64,000 nucleotides of DNA, taken from NCBI GenBank assembly GCA_035578175.1, contig JAQMRL010000003.1, forward strand, positions 102,412,969-102,476,968. The letters are read 5' to 3'. The position numbers and the translations under genes were made by a program. Origin of the DNA: Catonia carolina (taxonomy: Eukaryota > Arthropoda > Insecta > Hemiptera > Achilidae). Within the stretch, counting starts at the first letter, position 1. The number at the start of each line of letters is the position of its first letter. Of the stretch, positions 45,546 through 57,309 are shown piece by piece. The notes below the pieces were generated by a model. It made no database searches. It had not been told where the DNA came from and saw only the letters and a list, made by a program, of their open reading frames with translations.

Positions 45546-46108
45546 TTAGACTACGATTCCTTTCTACGCCCCGCTGACGGTGTGCTAAATTTTAACCCTA
45601 CATTTCGCTTGTAGTATTATAGTTACAGTTCCGAGGGAGGTGGAGGATTTTTATAAAGGTCGGATCAAGTGCTCTGATGGGTTTTTGGTTGGTAAGCGTT
45701 AACGGCCTCCTTGGGACTGGACGAGGAACCTTCAATTGAGCCCAACAGTACTTCCTCATTGTGTGGGACTGGACATGAGTTTTTCTCGCCGCCTCTGATA
45801 TAAAAAAAATTCATCGTAGTCTATAATGACCAATATATTTATAATAATATACTACAATTATATCTCAACGAATTAAAGACGGCAAATGAGATTACCCAAT
45901 AACAGCCTAGGTTGGGTGTGAGGTTATCCCTTCGCTAAGTCACACTCTTTTTCACCGAACTCCAGCTGACTTTTTTTTTAGGATGTCATCCACAACGTGA
46001 GAACGCAGGATACGGTTAACGAAAGTCAATTGTGTTGCGGTTACGTCACTATCTTCCGCCTTCATCTGCAGTCTCTAGTTCGTTAAGATATATAGGCTAC
46101 TATAATAA
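45546..46108. other. Unassigned segment, locally GC-richer
   Basis: 45640-45800 carries two copies of gggactggac (about 55 bases apart) and ends in ctctgatataaaaaaa. It may be an untranslated part of a retroelement. The rest is AT-rich and featureless. Confidence 0.35.
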
Positions 46109-46110
46109 TA

Positions 46111-46856
46111 CAGTTCAACCTGGATAATTAAAACCACGGATTTTCCAAAATTTTGCATAATCCGATCTCAAAATAAAGAAGAGTAGTTAACTACAAATAC
46201 AAAGGCTTTTTGTAACTGTAATTATTAAATGTCCCAGTAGTACTGCAGTAGTTCTGTTAATAGCATTGCTTTAGTTAGATATTTTCACGACTGGCTTCTA
46301 TCGCTCAGTGACTACTTTCTTCTTACTACTTCCATCAGTCTGTTTGAAAACAACAAATTGGATTTAGATCTGATATAGTATTTAAACCATAAAACCAATG
46401 ATGAAATTATTTAAGAAGTATGAGACCAGTTAGAGGAAATTTAGTTCATGACGAGGATGTTCAGGGAAAGGAATTTGTAGTAAATTTGAAAAAAAACATA
46501 AAGATGATATCAAAATTTTTAACCTTTGTACACAGTGGGCAAAAAAGAACAACATTCCATTGCATCAAATACGTACTTTAGCTACTCAAATATGCAAAGA
46601 ATCTATAGAAAAATCATTTACTTAAAACAAATCAAGATTAAACCACTGTAGTAAAATTAATGTTCTGACATTAAAATAGTAGTTTTAAAATAAGTAGTTT
46701 ATTATTTCATAAAATTATTAATTTCGACCTCTAAAATTCATTTTAGTTTTAACTTCCTGAAATTCAACCCTCAGGTATTAAAAATTGTTTAATCCGAACT
46801 CCTGCGATACTTTATTATTTTTGATTATCCGTTGTTTTGTATTAACGAAGTTCAAA
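46111..46856 (+). mobile_element. Pogo/Tigger-like DNA transposon relic
   Basis: The left end cagttcaacctggataatta and the right end (ending cgaagttcaaa) are imperfect inverted repeats of about 60 bp with GGATAAT/GGATTAT-type motifs, as known for Tigger-type ends. TA flanks both sides (46109-46110 and 46857-46858). Inside, plus-strand codons at about 46530-46625 read LCTQWAKKNNIPLHQIR then TLATQICKESIEKSF. This resembles the CENP-B-type helix-turn-helix of pogo transposases. The catalytic domain is missing. Confidence 0.55.
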
Positions 46857-46858
46857 TA

Positions 46859-47391
46859 GATTATTTTTTTATTATATTAAGAATTATATCCGGGATATTT
46901 TAGAATTATTATAACCATTAATCAAGTTGCTAATTTAAGTTTGTAGAACAATATTATCAAAACCCTGGTGAAGTTTTTAAATTTACTCCCTTTTAACCTT
47001 GGAACAGCGATATTGAAAAATATGTGTTGACACTATCGCATGAATTTTTGCATTTCATTAATATATTTTATTTTGTTGGTATTCTGCTGCGTTACTTTTT
47101 CTGTATTTCTTTTTTTTGTAAAATATTTATTTTTTGTCCGTAACCTACTTAAATAAATTTATATTATAATTTTACTCGGTCAGGTAAAAATCCCACGACC
47201 TCCTAAATGTTGGTAGGGAATATTTAATTGTTTTACTTTGCTCATTATTTGTTTGCCTACATAAAATTGTATTTCTATTTGCATTTATGTAAAATTAATA
47301 GCAAACAATTCTTACAATTAACAGATGATGATAATAATGGAAAATTATTTATCAAATATAATAGCCTATTAGTTCCTATTACAAGAACTTT
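46859..47391. other. AT-rich stretch, no feature seen
   Basis: Nothing recognised. Confidence 0.5.
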
Positions 47392-47581
47392 TTGTTGTTT
47401 GTTGTTTTTGTCATCAGCCGAAAGGCTGGTTTGAACCTCTAGAGGCTTTTCTATGTAAAATGAGGAGTGAGGTGGTTTACCGGTGCCTTCCTTACTGAGG
47501 GGAAAAGTGCCCGGGCGTCTCAAAAAATCTACTTTCCACCGTTCAAATGACACCTTCACTTCATTCACCATATGGTGTAGC
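47392..47581 (-). mobile_element. (AAC)-tailed SINE, 5'-truncated
   Basis: This 3' half of the family starts with gttgtttgttgtttttgtca on plus and stops near cattcaccatatggtgtagc. It directly abuts the next copy. Confidence 0.8.
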
Positions 47582-47975
47582 TGTTGTTGTTGTTTAGGTC
47601 ATGAGCCGATAGGCTGGTTTGAATCTTTGGAGGTTTTACTAAGTAAAACGAGGAGTGAGATGGTTTACCATGCTCTCCTCACTGAATGGAAAAGTACTCT
47701 TATCAGCATGCCGGGCCCTCTGAAAAGCATACATTTTCCACTCTGCAAATTACACCTTCAGTTCATTCACCACAGGGCCTGGCTGTAAAATGAAATTCAT
47801 TACTCTCAGAGGCGATAACTCTGACTATGTCTTTTACACCTCTACCTCTGCTCTTCTTAAATGCTTCAGTCATATAATTGGCTGACCATGTGATTAGAAA
47901 TAGAACTTTATTTAGTAGCCCTGGAGCTAGCAGATAAAGTGCAAATAATTTAACACTCCATCTGTCTGTTATGGC
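47582..47975 (-). mobile_element. (AAC)-tailed SINE, full length
   Basis: It matches the reference copy from the GTT run to ctgtctgttatgg. It lies head to tail with the truncated copy before it. No reliable target duplication. Confidence 0.84.
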
Positions 47976-48002
47976 CTAAGCTACTACTAGTATTATTATA
48001 CA

Positions 48003-48066
48003 AAAAATCTGGTGTGAAACACTTGTAGTCCTTTTCTAAATAATGAAAAATATAACCTAATTTAAT
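48003..48066 (-). mobile_element. Helentron-like element, 3' terminus only
   Basis: On the minus strand it keeps a short ataacct-type interior piece and a decayed gaaaaggact subterminal repeat. The hairpin acaagtgtttcacacc and an agattttttg tail follow. Confidence 0.4.
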
Positions 48067-48069
48067 AAT

Positions 48070-48197
48070 TTCGAGAAATCACCGAAAGGCACGTTTGAAC
48101 CACTAGAGGCTTCACTTTAGTAAATCATTACCTTTCTTACTTAGTGGAAAAGTATTCTCATCAGCATGTCAGGCCCTCTGAAAAGCACCTCTTTTTC
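48070..48197 (-). mobile_element. (AAC)-tailed SINE, diverged fragment
   Basis: Family landmarks are caccgaaaggcacgtttgaa, cactagaggcttcac, tggaaaagtat, atcagcatgtcaggccctct and gaaaagcacctc. Both ends are missing. Confidence 0.7.
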
Positions 48198-48691
48198 AAC
48201 CAATGGAAAAATTAAAAGAGGAATGTATCCAGCTTTGGATGGAGAAGGCTTAAAGAAGAAGAACTGTGGAGTACATTATAAACAGAAAAAAATAATAATT
48301 TCGAATGAAAGTAATTAATAAATTTTTAAAGTTAAAAAAAGAATACATTACCTGTAATAACAATTACACATTTAAATAGATGACTATGTTTTTTGTTTTG
48401 ATATTACTTAATTGTTTTGTTTGGGTACACTTGAGATTAGGTTCAGTAAATTTGATTAACGTGTTATCTAAATCACACGAGATTGTGTACCTGGATTAGA
48501 CTGAGTAGGTTAAATTCTTTGTTTGTTTTTATAGTTTTTATCAGAATTCATAATATTGCAGTCGTTATGATATTTAAACTGGTAAATATTAGGGCTCAGT
48601 ACTATAGTCTTTAAATCTTGTATGTTTAATGTATTTCAAATTGAAATAGGCCCGGTACTAGATCACCACTTTGAAATAAGTACTCCCAAAG

Positions 48692-49147
48692 TTTAGTAAT
48701 TCATTACTCCGGTTTATTTTACTTCCACTCTATAGAAACAACAAGTACTAAATTTGTGGTTATGAAGAACATTACAAACCAGTGGGAAACAGAGATATTG
48801 GCAGGCCGAAGAAAAGATGGGTGCCGGAACAGATAGAAAGGCCTAACCCGTGAAGAGGAGAAGATGAAGAAGAACATTTAATTTTAATGGAATTTTTTGT
48901 CATGTTAGCGACGACAGGTTAGGCAGGACATTTAGTAATTCATGATACTCAGATATATTTTACCTCCACTCTAAAAAAAATAAAAATTCTAATTCTAGTT
49001 ATGAAGAACATTACAAACTAGTAAAAAGCAGAGATATCGGCAGGCTGAAGAAAAGATGGGTGCCGGAACAGGTAGAAATGTCTCACCCGAGATGAGGAGA
49101 AGAGCATTCAATTTCAACTGATTTTTTTGTCATGTTAGCGACGAACA
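48692..49147 (+). repeat. Two tandem units of about 230 bp carrying a LINE tail
   Basis: Units at 48692-48928 and 48929-49147 share tttagtaattcat, ttttacytccactct, ttatgaagaacattacaaac, gaagaaaagatgggtgccgg and ttttttgtcatgttagcgac. Each codes GRPKKRWVPEQ (first unit) or its decayed match, the LINE C-terminal tail motif, and ends in the gttagcgac tail seen in SINEs. It is a local duplication of a LINE 3' end. Confidence 0.72.
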
Positions 49148-49248
49148 GAAATTTTTCGCCTAAATTTCCTTGTTATTACGTTATTTGAGCTAAAATTAGT
49201 ATTTTAATTTGTTTATAAATTTAAAAATATACTTCGTTAAATGTTAGA

Positions 49249-49395
49249 CTTTCTCTTACCTACATGAAATACAGTTAAGGAGTGTAACTCTCCTTACAAG
49301 AAAACATAACTTTTTTCAAAATGATTAAAATTAGGTTAAGTTTTTCATTATGTACAATGGCAAGAGAATGACTGCGAATGTTTCACACCCGTTTC
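49249..49395 (+). mobile_element. Helentron-like element, ends only (147 bp)
   Basis: It holds actttctcttacctacatga, then only a short aattaggttaag interior, then tggcaagagaatgac and the hairpin region gcgaatgtttcacaccc. It shows that the two ends define the mobile unit even when almost all of the interior is lost. Confidence 0.55.
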
Positions 49396-50514
49396 TTTAT
49401 GTTATTAGTAGTGGTTATATTATATAACTTACAAAATAACCCTATATTGCAATATTACGTTCCCTATTTAAACCACCTCTAAAAGAGTTGTTTAAATTAA
49501 AAGGTTTCGCGTGTATTTTTTGATAAAATACTTAGTTTTTTCTTAAAATTTTCACCAGGTTATCCTTAATTTGGAGCCGTTTGATAATTTCTAGAATCTA
49601 TAAAAAAAATTGAAAGTACATTTTTATACGATGGAAACTACGCGATCGCCATTTAATAACTTCATTACATTGATTATTAGTGAAGTACTGCTAAATTGGT
49701 GTTATTATTTTTCCCTCTTTACAGTACTTTCTCTTTTTTACCGAACAACTAAAAAGTAAAAATGTATCAAATTATTTACTATAGAAAAGAACACCTGATA
49801 AATTACTAGTGGAATAAAACACTAGGTTTAAGTAAAGAAAAAACGGTTTTTCTTCTTTTTCTTTAAAAATAAACTGTCTAGGTCGAAAGAAAACCGACCA
49901 GAATTACTGGTTTCATTACTATTAAAGACGACGTTATTAAAGGGTCTACGTTTCACGTAATGTAATTCTGTTGGTAAAGAAAAAAGTGCGGTTCTCTGTA
50001 TTTTTTTATTCTTAAATTTTTGTTGAGCTGAGTAATCATTAATTGTAATTCAGTTAAATTATGTGGTGACAAATTGTAATTACATAATGTAGAGTTAATG
50101 GTTGTCAATTAGTAATTGCTACTGTGCTTAGCAGTTATATTGTGCTATCATCAGAGGTGGTTTTATTAGAGATAATGTTCTTAAGCCTCTTTTATGAGAT
50201 TTTAAAATAAATATAATTTTCAGTGTTTTGTTTGTAATATATTTTTTAGTTATATACACTTATGACTTTTAAATTACGAGAAATAGTTTTTGTACAACAG
50301 TTAAGCAGATGCTTTTCAAACTTTTTCAGACATATTTATTGTGTACACTTATTCAATGAAGTGGTATAAATATTACATCCCTAAAATAAATTTTTGTGAA
50401 ATTTCATTGATTGTTTAGTATATCTATTAATATTTTTTTAACAATTAGTAAATTTATGTTGCTTTTGCAGAAATCTATTAACTTGTTGGAGTTAAATTAA
50501 CAATCCTAAATTTG
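49396..50514. other. AT-rich stretch, no feature seen
   Basis: Nothing recognised. Confidence 0.5.
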
Positions 50515-50860
50515 GCTCTCCGCAATAAGATTTCATAGCCACAGGTGTTTTAAACGTTTTTGTGGAATTTGCTGAGTACATAATCTTAATGTACATGTTT
50601 TAGATGAGAGGGTTTGTATTTGTTGCAGATTGTCTTGTGTAGTTATTTCGCGACGTTAGACTTATATTTTTAAGTCTTTATGTAGCGATATTTTTCCAAA
50701 GTAAAAGAAACGCTGTTTTATCGTAAGTAAAATTGCGTTTATATCACTTGTGTTTGTTTCATGTATGTCGGTTTGTAGATCCTCAAAGTAAAACTCTGTA
50801 TATCCAGATATATCTCATGACTGTCTTGTAAAGTGTTAATTTATGTAAAATGTTTAACTA
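50515..50860 (-). pseudogene. Jockey-type LINE, C-terminal relic (diverged)
   Basis: This is a sister of 20649-20890: same order of blocks on the minus strand (acataaagacttaaaaat, gtcgcgaaataactacacaa, cgtttaaaacacctgtgg), with more substitutions and frameshifts. It extends further upstream by about 150 bp. Confidence 0.7.
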
Positions 50861-52255
50861 AAAGTCTATGGAGTGAGCGTTTTAGTTGATATTAACGTGT
50901 TTGAACTTGTGCCGAGTTTATGGTTTTCCATTTTTTACGAGAAACCATTTTTTATGATATTCTTTATTTTATATTTGGAAGAAAGCAATATAATATAATT
51001 TCTTCGACCTATTCAATTTTGGAACTATAAAATGTATATGACTGAAGTAAGTATCGTGTAAGTGTTTCAATAAGACAAAATTGATCGTGACGAATAATCT
51101 TTAATAATTTATATTTTATATTATCGGTAATGTTTAATAATAACAGTATAAAAAAAATTCATATGTCAATTGTACTCGTAAATGGTAACCACAAGGTTAT
51201 TTGTAATGTAATACATTATACTATAGGTATTTATGATTTAGTAAAATACATGACGTGTAAAATAGGAGAGGTATCTGTTTTCCTCATTGGTCCGTACTTC
51301 CTGAAATTAAAGAAAGATGTTTTTGAAAGACAACAAAAAAATAACTTGTATGATTTAAGTTCACGATGCTTCCTTGGCGCTTCAACTATACGTACGCTGT
51401 ATTTCGTTGAAGCTTAAGCTCTAATTGAAGCTCAAACTCTAATAAATTTTCCATTGTTCCCAGTATGAATCCGTATATTTTCATTAACAACTCAGACATT
51501 TCACCATCAAATTTGGTTAGACATTTATGAATTACATTTGAACATTTAACCTAATCGAATTATATTCAACTAATGCGACAAATGCTATCGATCAGAACTA
51601 AGTTTCTCTATAGGTTTATCGAAAAAAATCCTCACTAACCACTAAAACAAAACCTTTCCGGTTACAAATATTGGTAAGGTTTATTTGGGCATTAGCTTAT
51701 CAAGTTTACGGTTCTACAGCAAGCATTAATTTGCCTGGACTGCAAGCAGCACAGTGTAAGATACTTCAAACGTTCAGTAATTACCCATGTTAAACATGAA
51801 ATTACATTCTATGTAACGACCTAAAAATTTATTGACAAAATTAATTATTAAATTTAGCCTACTTACAAATACAATTACATAAATTAAATCAATTACAAAA
51901 CTTAATTTTGAACCAATCTGACTGTCAATAGATTAATGTTCATAAGAACCAAAACTATTAATCTACCTGTCTACAAACACTTTCCACCACCCGCACGCAG
52001 AAATCAATGTAATTCAGAACCGGTTCTAACGACACTGTTTCGAACGACCGGAAACAATTTTCATTCATAAATTCAGCTATTGATTATCTAACTACAAAAG
52101 TATTAACTGGTTTTATACCTGTGGTCTAATACTTAATCTGGACTCTTCGAACTACCTACTTTGAGATCGTTCTAACAAACTCATCCAACAGAATAAACGC
52201 TTCTACTATTTTAGATTACCTAGAATTACAATTTGTTGTCTAATCTTATTTATTG
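50861..52255. other. AT-rich stretch, no gene seen
   Basis: A 95-codon plus frame at 51130-51417 has no motif. At 51650-51800 scattered plus-strand words (ALAYQVYGS, QAAQCKILQTFS) look like very decayed jockey tail. I do not call either. Confidence 0.4.
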
Positions 52256-52259
52256 TAGT

Positions 52260-52640
52260 AGAATATTATTTTTGTTGTATTGGAGTAATTTTCCTGATGT
52301 TTCTTTTCTTGATTTTCTCCATTATTCCTTCAATCTTTTTGATCTCTTCTGGCGTTCTTTGTCAAAATACACGATTTTCTGTCGATTGGTCAGTCTTTTC
52401 TGTTCAAGTTTTGTGTTGTTCAGTTTGTGGTAATTTCTAGATTTTATTGTCAGGTCCTCAAGTAAGATTTGGATTTCGTTCATGTCCTGTTCAATTTATT
52501 TGATCCAATTTGGCTGAGATTTTCTGTTTAGGAAGTAGTTGGTGATTTGTGTGGAGATTCTGGTGGAGTCACTCCTCAAGAGATGTTCAAAAAAAGAAAT
52601 TCTCTTTTTCTCATCTCATTCTTTATTTCCTCTATGAAAT
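52260..52640 (-). pseudogene. LINE C-terminal relic (RMKxYW type)
   Basis: The minus strand reads TRISTQITNYFLNRKSQPNW, IEQDMNEIQILLEDLTIKSR, LEQKRLTNRQKIVYFDKERQ and KRSKRLKE before a stop. The order W..E...D...L.I...D...R, then the basic ERQK...RLKE tail, is the same as in 62447-62717. It is therefore the 3' end of a related LINE. Confidence 0.68.
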
Positions 52641-54819
52641 AATTATACAATATAAAAATAACTTATTATTGACCACAAATATTGTATTACTTAAAAGTAA
52701 ATTATTTATTTATTCATAAATTAAAACATATGCACTAACTTTCGATCCATCTTTATTAATATACACGCATGGGTAATGAACGTCCACACGCAATTGTTTC
52801 ATCACATCATGCAGCATTAATTGTCATGGTTACTTGCAACAAGAAGATATAAAGAATATATTAAAAGATAAAGTTTGCAGGATTAAAATGAATGAACGTA
52901 TATACTTATTTTATTCGAGGTACTTTTAATTATATTGTAAAAGTTAAAAAAAGTATATCATGTACGAATAAATCCAGACACAGTGTTTTTATACTAAAGG
53001 TATTTCATGAGATAAATTTCATACGCAATTTAAATTCCCATTTTTTCGTTAGTTGGTAGCTGGAATAACGGCAACGATTTTGGAACGTTTATTCGCTCGC
53101 ATTAAGAACATTACCGTTATTCAGTAGCTTGGAAACTGTCTTATTTAACTTATACAATGAACATTCAAAAATTACGGTTGTTAAAAGCATGCACGACTTT
53201 CAGATTAGTTGTTATATTCGTACCGCACATTGCCTACAGAGAGACACGTACTTATTTTAGACTACTGTGATACAAAGAATTTTTTATTGCATTTTTATTC
53301 GTGTTATGTACAGAAAATTTTATCCCGATGTTATTTTTTTTTGTTCACGCCATATAGAAATTTATTTTATCTTATTTTTTCTTTAAATTGGCTTTCGCTT
53401 TCCTTCTTTTTTTACTACATCCACTTCACTTTCGTATAACATATTTCTGCTTTATGAATAGATTGACTCTGGCGAGGAAAAGTACCAAAACCAATATGAA
53501 CAGAAAAATACTACAGCCTTGTTAAATCAAGGTATTTACTTTTTTACTTGCTTTTCATGTTTTCTTTATATATGATCAAAACCATAAAATTTCCTTTACC
53601 GGTCATAACAATAAATAAACAAAACACTTTTATCAAATGTATTTTATTATTGTCGGTTAGCTTACAGAATGAGATTAGAAGAACTTATAACGTCAATAGA
53701 AATAACATAATATATTTTTTATTAATATTAAGAAGGGTACCGAACTTTCAGAGTTGCAATTTTGGTAAAATTTATTTAACGTGTTTTGCCGTAATATCAC
53801 GCAACCAAAATCGTATCCCAACGCGTTTTGCCGTAATATTACGCATTCTATCGTGCCGTCATACATTGACCTGTAACAGTCTCGGTTAGATTGAACTTAT
53901 CAAAGAACTAAAAATAAAGTTAGACCGGAAACTGTATTAGGATTCCTACCTGCCTGTGGCAGTGGACACACGCAGCACAAGCGCACTGTGGCAAGTGGAC
54001 ACAAGCGCACTTTGTAAGTAGTGAGATGAGAAAGTTTAGAGTGATGGTTGGTTGCAACAAATTGTATTGAAGAACGAATATGAATATTCGGGGTGAATTA
54101 CTTCTTAAGTCTCTAATTAATATAGTTACAGAATATAAAAAGATCATCAGATACAGCGTACGGTGGGACAAGAATTCCCCGTCTTTTTCTTCAATATATG
54201 CCTCAGGGTAGAAGAAGTTTGGGGCGGGCGTTAAAACGTTGAAAGTAGCAACACCGAAGGTGTGACAGTGCTGCGTACATGTAAGGATGAAGATAATTTT
54301 ACCAGTTAGTTATAAATTTAAGATTGCACATATTAAAAATTTGAGCATCTTCTGAACTGCTTTTTGGTTTGTAACAAGAATTCAGTTATCATTTAAAAAA
54401 AACTGAAGACAGTTAACAGTCAGGATGCTGTGAATTAATTTAAAACCAAAGTTATATTTTTTCTTTTGTTCAAAATTATTATCGAACAGTATGTTAATAT
54501 TTTGAAACTTTTTCTAAAGATTAGAGCGTTATCTTTTGTGATTTTACCAACGTTTTGTTACTTTACAACTAACCACACCCAAGAAAAATGTGATTTGTAA
54601 CATTTGTAGCAGTTTTAATAAGGTTTTATTTACGTTATGTGTAATCACTGAAGTAGGGTACATCTTACGTGTAAAATTTTGAAAGGGTAATCTCTTAAAA
54701 ATTAAAGCTATTAATTAGTAGTTAAATTATTCTTGTTTTTGGTTTAAGTTTTTTCTAGAGCTAGTTTACGTTTTACACCATTTTCATGAGTCCAGCGAAT
54801 GTATTCCATGAGAAATATG
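52641..54819. other. AT-rich stretch, short repeats only
   Basis: A 26-base direct repeat with cgttttgccgtaatat lies at 53778-53803 and 53820-53845. acaagcgcact occurs twice at 53975-54015. The 113-codon plus frame at 53548-53889 spans the first repeat and has no motif. Confidence 0.45.
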
Positions 54820-54821
54820 AC

Positions 54822-54960
54822 CATCTCAGTGGCGTAGTAGTTAGTGTAATAGAATACAACGCTGAAGGTCCTGGATTCGATCCTGGGTAAGGTCTAGAAA
54901 TTATTACAAGTTATAACTCACACTACTAGCTAATCACTAAAATGTAATCCCACTTAAACG
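54822..54960 (+). mobile_element. tRNA-headed SINE
   Basis: It holds gtggcgtagtagttagtg (A box) and ctggattcgatcctgg (B box), followed by gtctagaaattattacaagt, which is also the body start of the other tRNA-headed SINEs. It is not a clean tRNA fold. Confidence 0.65.
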
Positions 54961-55134
54961 AAATATGTAACCATATATATGTTTTTGGTAATAGTTTCTA
55001 AAGGTTTTGCATAACCTTTCTTTGTAAAATGAATTCTTGAGTTGGAAGATTTGTCCATTCCAGAAACCCTAAAAGATATAATGTGTAAATTGAACTTCAA
55101 GTTGAAATCTAGTTAGTATTTTTTGTAGATTTTT

Positions 55135-55800
55135 GTTTTTATTTATTTATTTAAGGTCACATCGACTACAAGATCATTAGCGACCACGTTGCATAAAAAT
55201 ACATGTAGCTAGTACAAAATTTTCAAAGGAGACAAAAAATATATAACAGACACAAAAAAAAACACAATAAGGTCATCAATAAAAACAGAATGAAAAGTTA
55301 CTTAGGTTCAATGAAAATTTAAACAACATAAAAATTAAAAATTGAATGACACAATGAAAAAGAACATATTCTTTTTTACAATTATATAAAATCTGAAATT
55401 TTGTAAAAGTTAAAAAAATGTATTGTTTTTTGAACCGCTACTTTGTCTACCCAATTGAGTGATAAATTATTGTTAACTTTTAATATTGTTCGCGTGGAAT
55501 ACGTAGTTTGGCAGTCTGTGATGGTGTGTTTGATTGAAAGTGCCGTGTTGCAATGTGTACAATGTTGTGCGTCATCTTTCTTCAGTAAGTGTTTGTAAAT
55601 GTAGAGTGTCGAATGAGTAATCGTGTAAGTAGTACTTGATACCTTTAAAGCTCCAAGTGAGGCTGTAGGTTTTCAAAAACATGTTTCCTGATGTGAAGTT
55701 TCATTGGAGGATATTGAGACCAGATTTGGTTCCAGTGTTGTTTGTTTTGGTTATGTAGGTTTCTCCTGATATTTGTATGAGACGAGAAATGTTTATCTAT
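55135..55800 (-). pseudogene. I-type LINE, RNase H end, C-terminal finger and 3' tail
   Basis: The minus strand reads QHWNQIWSQYPPMKLHIRKH, RYQVLLTRLLIRHSTF (frameshift), LYIYKHLLKKDDAQHCTHCN, TALSIKHTITDCQTTYSTRT and a stop at 55382-55384. C-x2-C...H...C is the finger that follows RNase H in I-type and related LINEs, and VLTRLRIGHTRLTH-like sequence normally precedes it. The 3' untranslated region ends with a ggtcacatcgac...attagcgac block and a (TAAA)-type tail at 55136-55154. The polymerase is gone. Confidence 0.75.
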
Positions 55801-55999
55801 CAGTAGGATCTTTTTATATTTTTATTTTAGTTTTCAAGTTCCATTAATCGGCTAAAATGAGTTTTTTGCGAGCAGTAAAAGGATGCTCAAGAGTGGACCA
55901 CATAAGATGTGAGCACATAAGAGAGGAACTTCAGTTGTTAGCGTACATGAGAGAATCATAAAGTACAAGGAAAGATGGAAGAAACATCTAAACAGATGA

Positions 56000-56130
56000 C
56001 GGAAAAATACCGAAGCAGATGTGGAAATATAAATCATAAGGCAGAAGAGCTCTGGGTAGACCGAGGAAAAGATGGAGCTGAATAGAGTGATGTCGGAACA
56101 GGCCAAGGCCCAAACCGTGAAGAGAAGAAG
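56000..56130 (+). pseudogene. LINE C-terminal tail relic (GRPRKRW type)
   Basis: Plus-strand codons read RRALGRPRKRW, then after a stop CRNRPRPKP and an REEE run. It is the same class of tail as in 48692-49147. No other part remains. Confidence 0.6.
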
Positions 56131-56134
56131 AAGT

Positions 56135-56278
56135 TGCATTAATAGTTTTTACATTAGCGACTAATGTCGGTTATGAAACTTGTAATATTTTACAAATACT
56201 CACCGGGAATCAAACCGGAACCTGACGTTTTAGTTGCTTAGCACTGACCACTGCGCCATGTTGGCAGCCTGTAGGTAT
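56135..56278 (-). mobile_element. tRNA-headed SINE with LINE-like tail
   Basis: The minus strand has catggcgcagtggtcagtgc (A box) and ccggtttgattcccgg (B box). Its 3' end on the left has gcgactaatgtcgg, the attagcgac-type tail. Confidence 0.68.
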
Positions 56279-57305
56279 TTATTTGACATAAACGAGTAAT
56301 TTGTACGAAAAAAATAATTTAAAAAAAGTAATAAATCGAGTACCATAATGTAACTATTTGTATCATAATGTAGCCTAATAGATAGAAATCTATGAACCGC
56401 TAATTGCATCGTGTTAAACGTTAAATTATCAAACTGTAATGAACTATTAAAACTAGAAAGCGTTTAACATTAACATCGTAAATCTCAGTTAAGATTTATT
56501 ATATTCCCGGTCAGTATCATTAAACTAACCAAAACTACTAGTAGCAGGCCTTTACTAATATTTTACTAGCGCTTATAGAAATGAAATACTTTTGAAACAT
56601 AATTCAAACAACATATTTCGTTCCTTTCACAATTTTAATTGTGAAAGGTAAAAATGTATTTAATTTAATCATTATTATTTTTTTCAAAAAGGATATTGAT
56701 CAATTAAATATTTATTAAGATTTAAAGTAAATTAATTAATTCGGTAATTAATGTATCATAATAAATCTGTCATTAAAAGTAACTGTTTTCATGAAAAAAG
56801 TACCAGCAGTTTTCATTTCCTTAATGGCAATGACCTTTCTTACAAATACTAATACAAGGTTCAAGAAATCGATTCACCCGCCTTGTTTACTTAGTCCCTG
56901 CAGAGAAAAGTAGAAAAATATCTCGTTATTTTTTTACACTGATTTTAAAATGTTTATGGTAGAAAAGTTTTTTAAATTTTAACTATTCAAAACCATTATG
57001 TTAAAAAAATGTTCGTTGTTTTAAATTTTCGTCTATTAGGTATTTCACCCGTTCCTCGACGGATTTTTTTTAATAATTTTGTAAAATTAAATTAAATGTA
57101 ATAAAATTTCAATATAATATAAAACCAAGTCCCAGTTCGCCTATCTGTACCCAGTGCACGTTAATATTAGTAACTACTAAAAAGTACTGTTTTAGTTTTT
57201 ACCTAATGGTAGGTTGATTCCCGATGTAGGTTTGTATATATATAATTTATAAATGTTTTATATAAATTAACTAATCTGAGGTTATTCCAGATGAATGATA
57301 TGTCA
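56279..57305. other. AT-rich stretch, one hairpin, no gene seen
   Basis: cctttcacaatt-tt-aattgtgaaagg at 56623-56648 is a perfect hairpin. Nothing else was recognised. Confidence 0.5.
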
Positions 57306-57309
57306 GCCG

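Noticed and set aside
48692..49147. CRISPR-like or satellite array
   Set aside because: Only two long diverged units with LINE-tail content; no short regular repeats and spacers, and the DNA is eukaryotic.
51650..51800. Decayed jockey LINE tail on the plus strand
   Set aside because: Only a few words match (YQVYGS, KILQTFS); too weak to call without an alignment.
53548..53889. 113-codon open frame
   Set aside because: It crosses a short direct repeat, lacks motifs and is compositionally like the flanking non-coding DNA.
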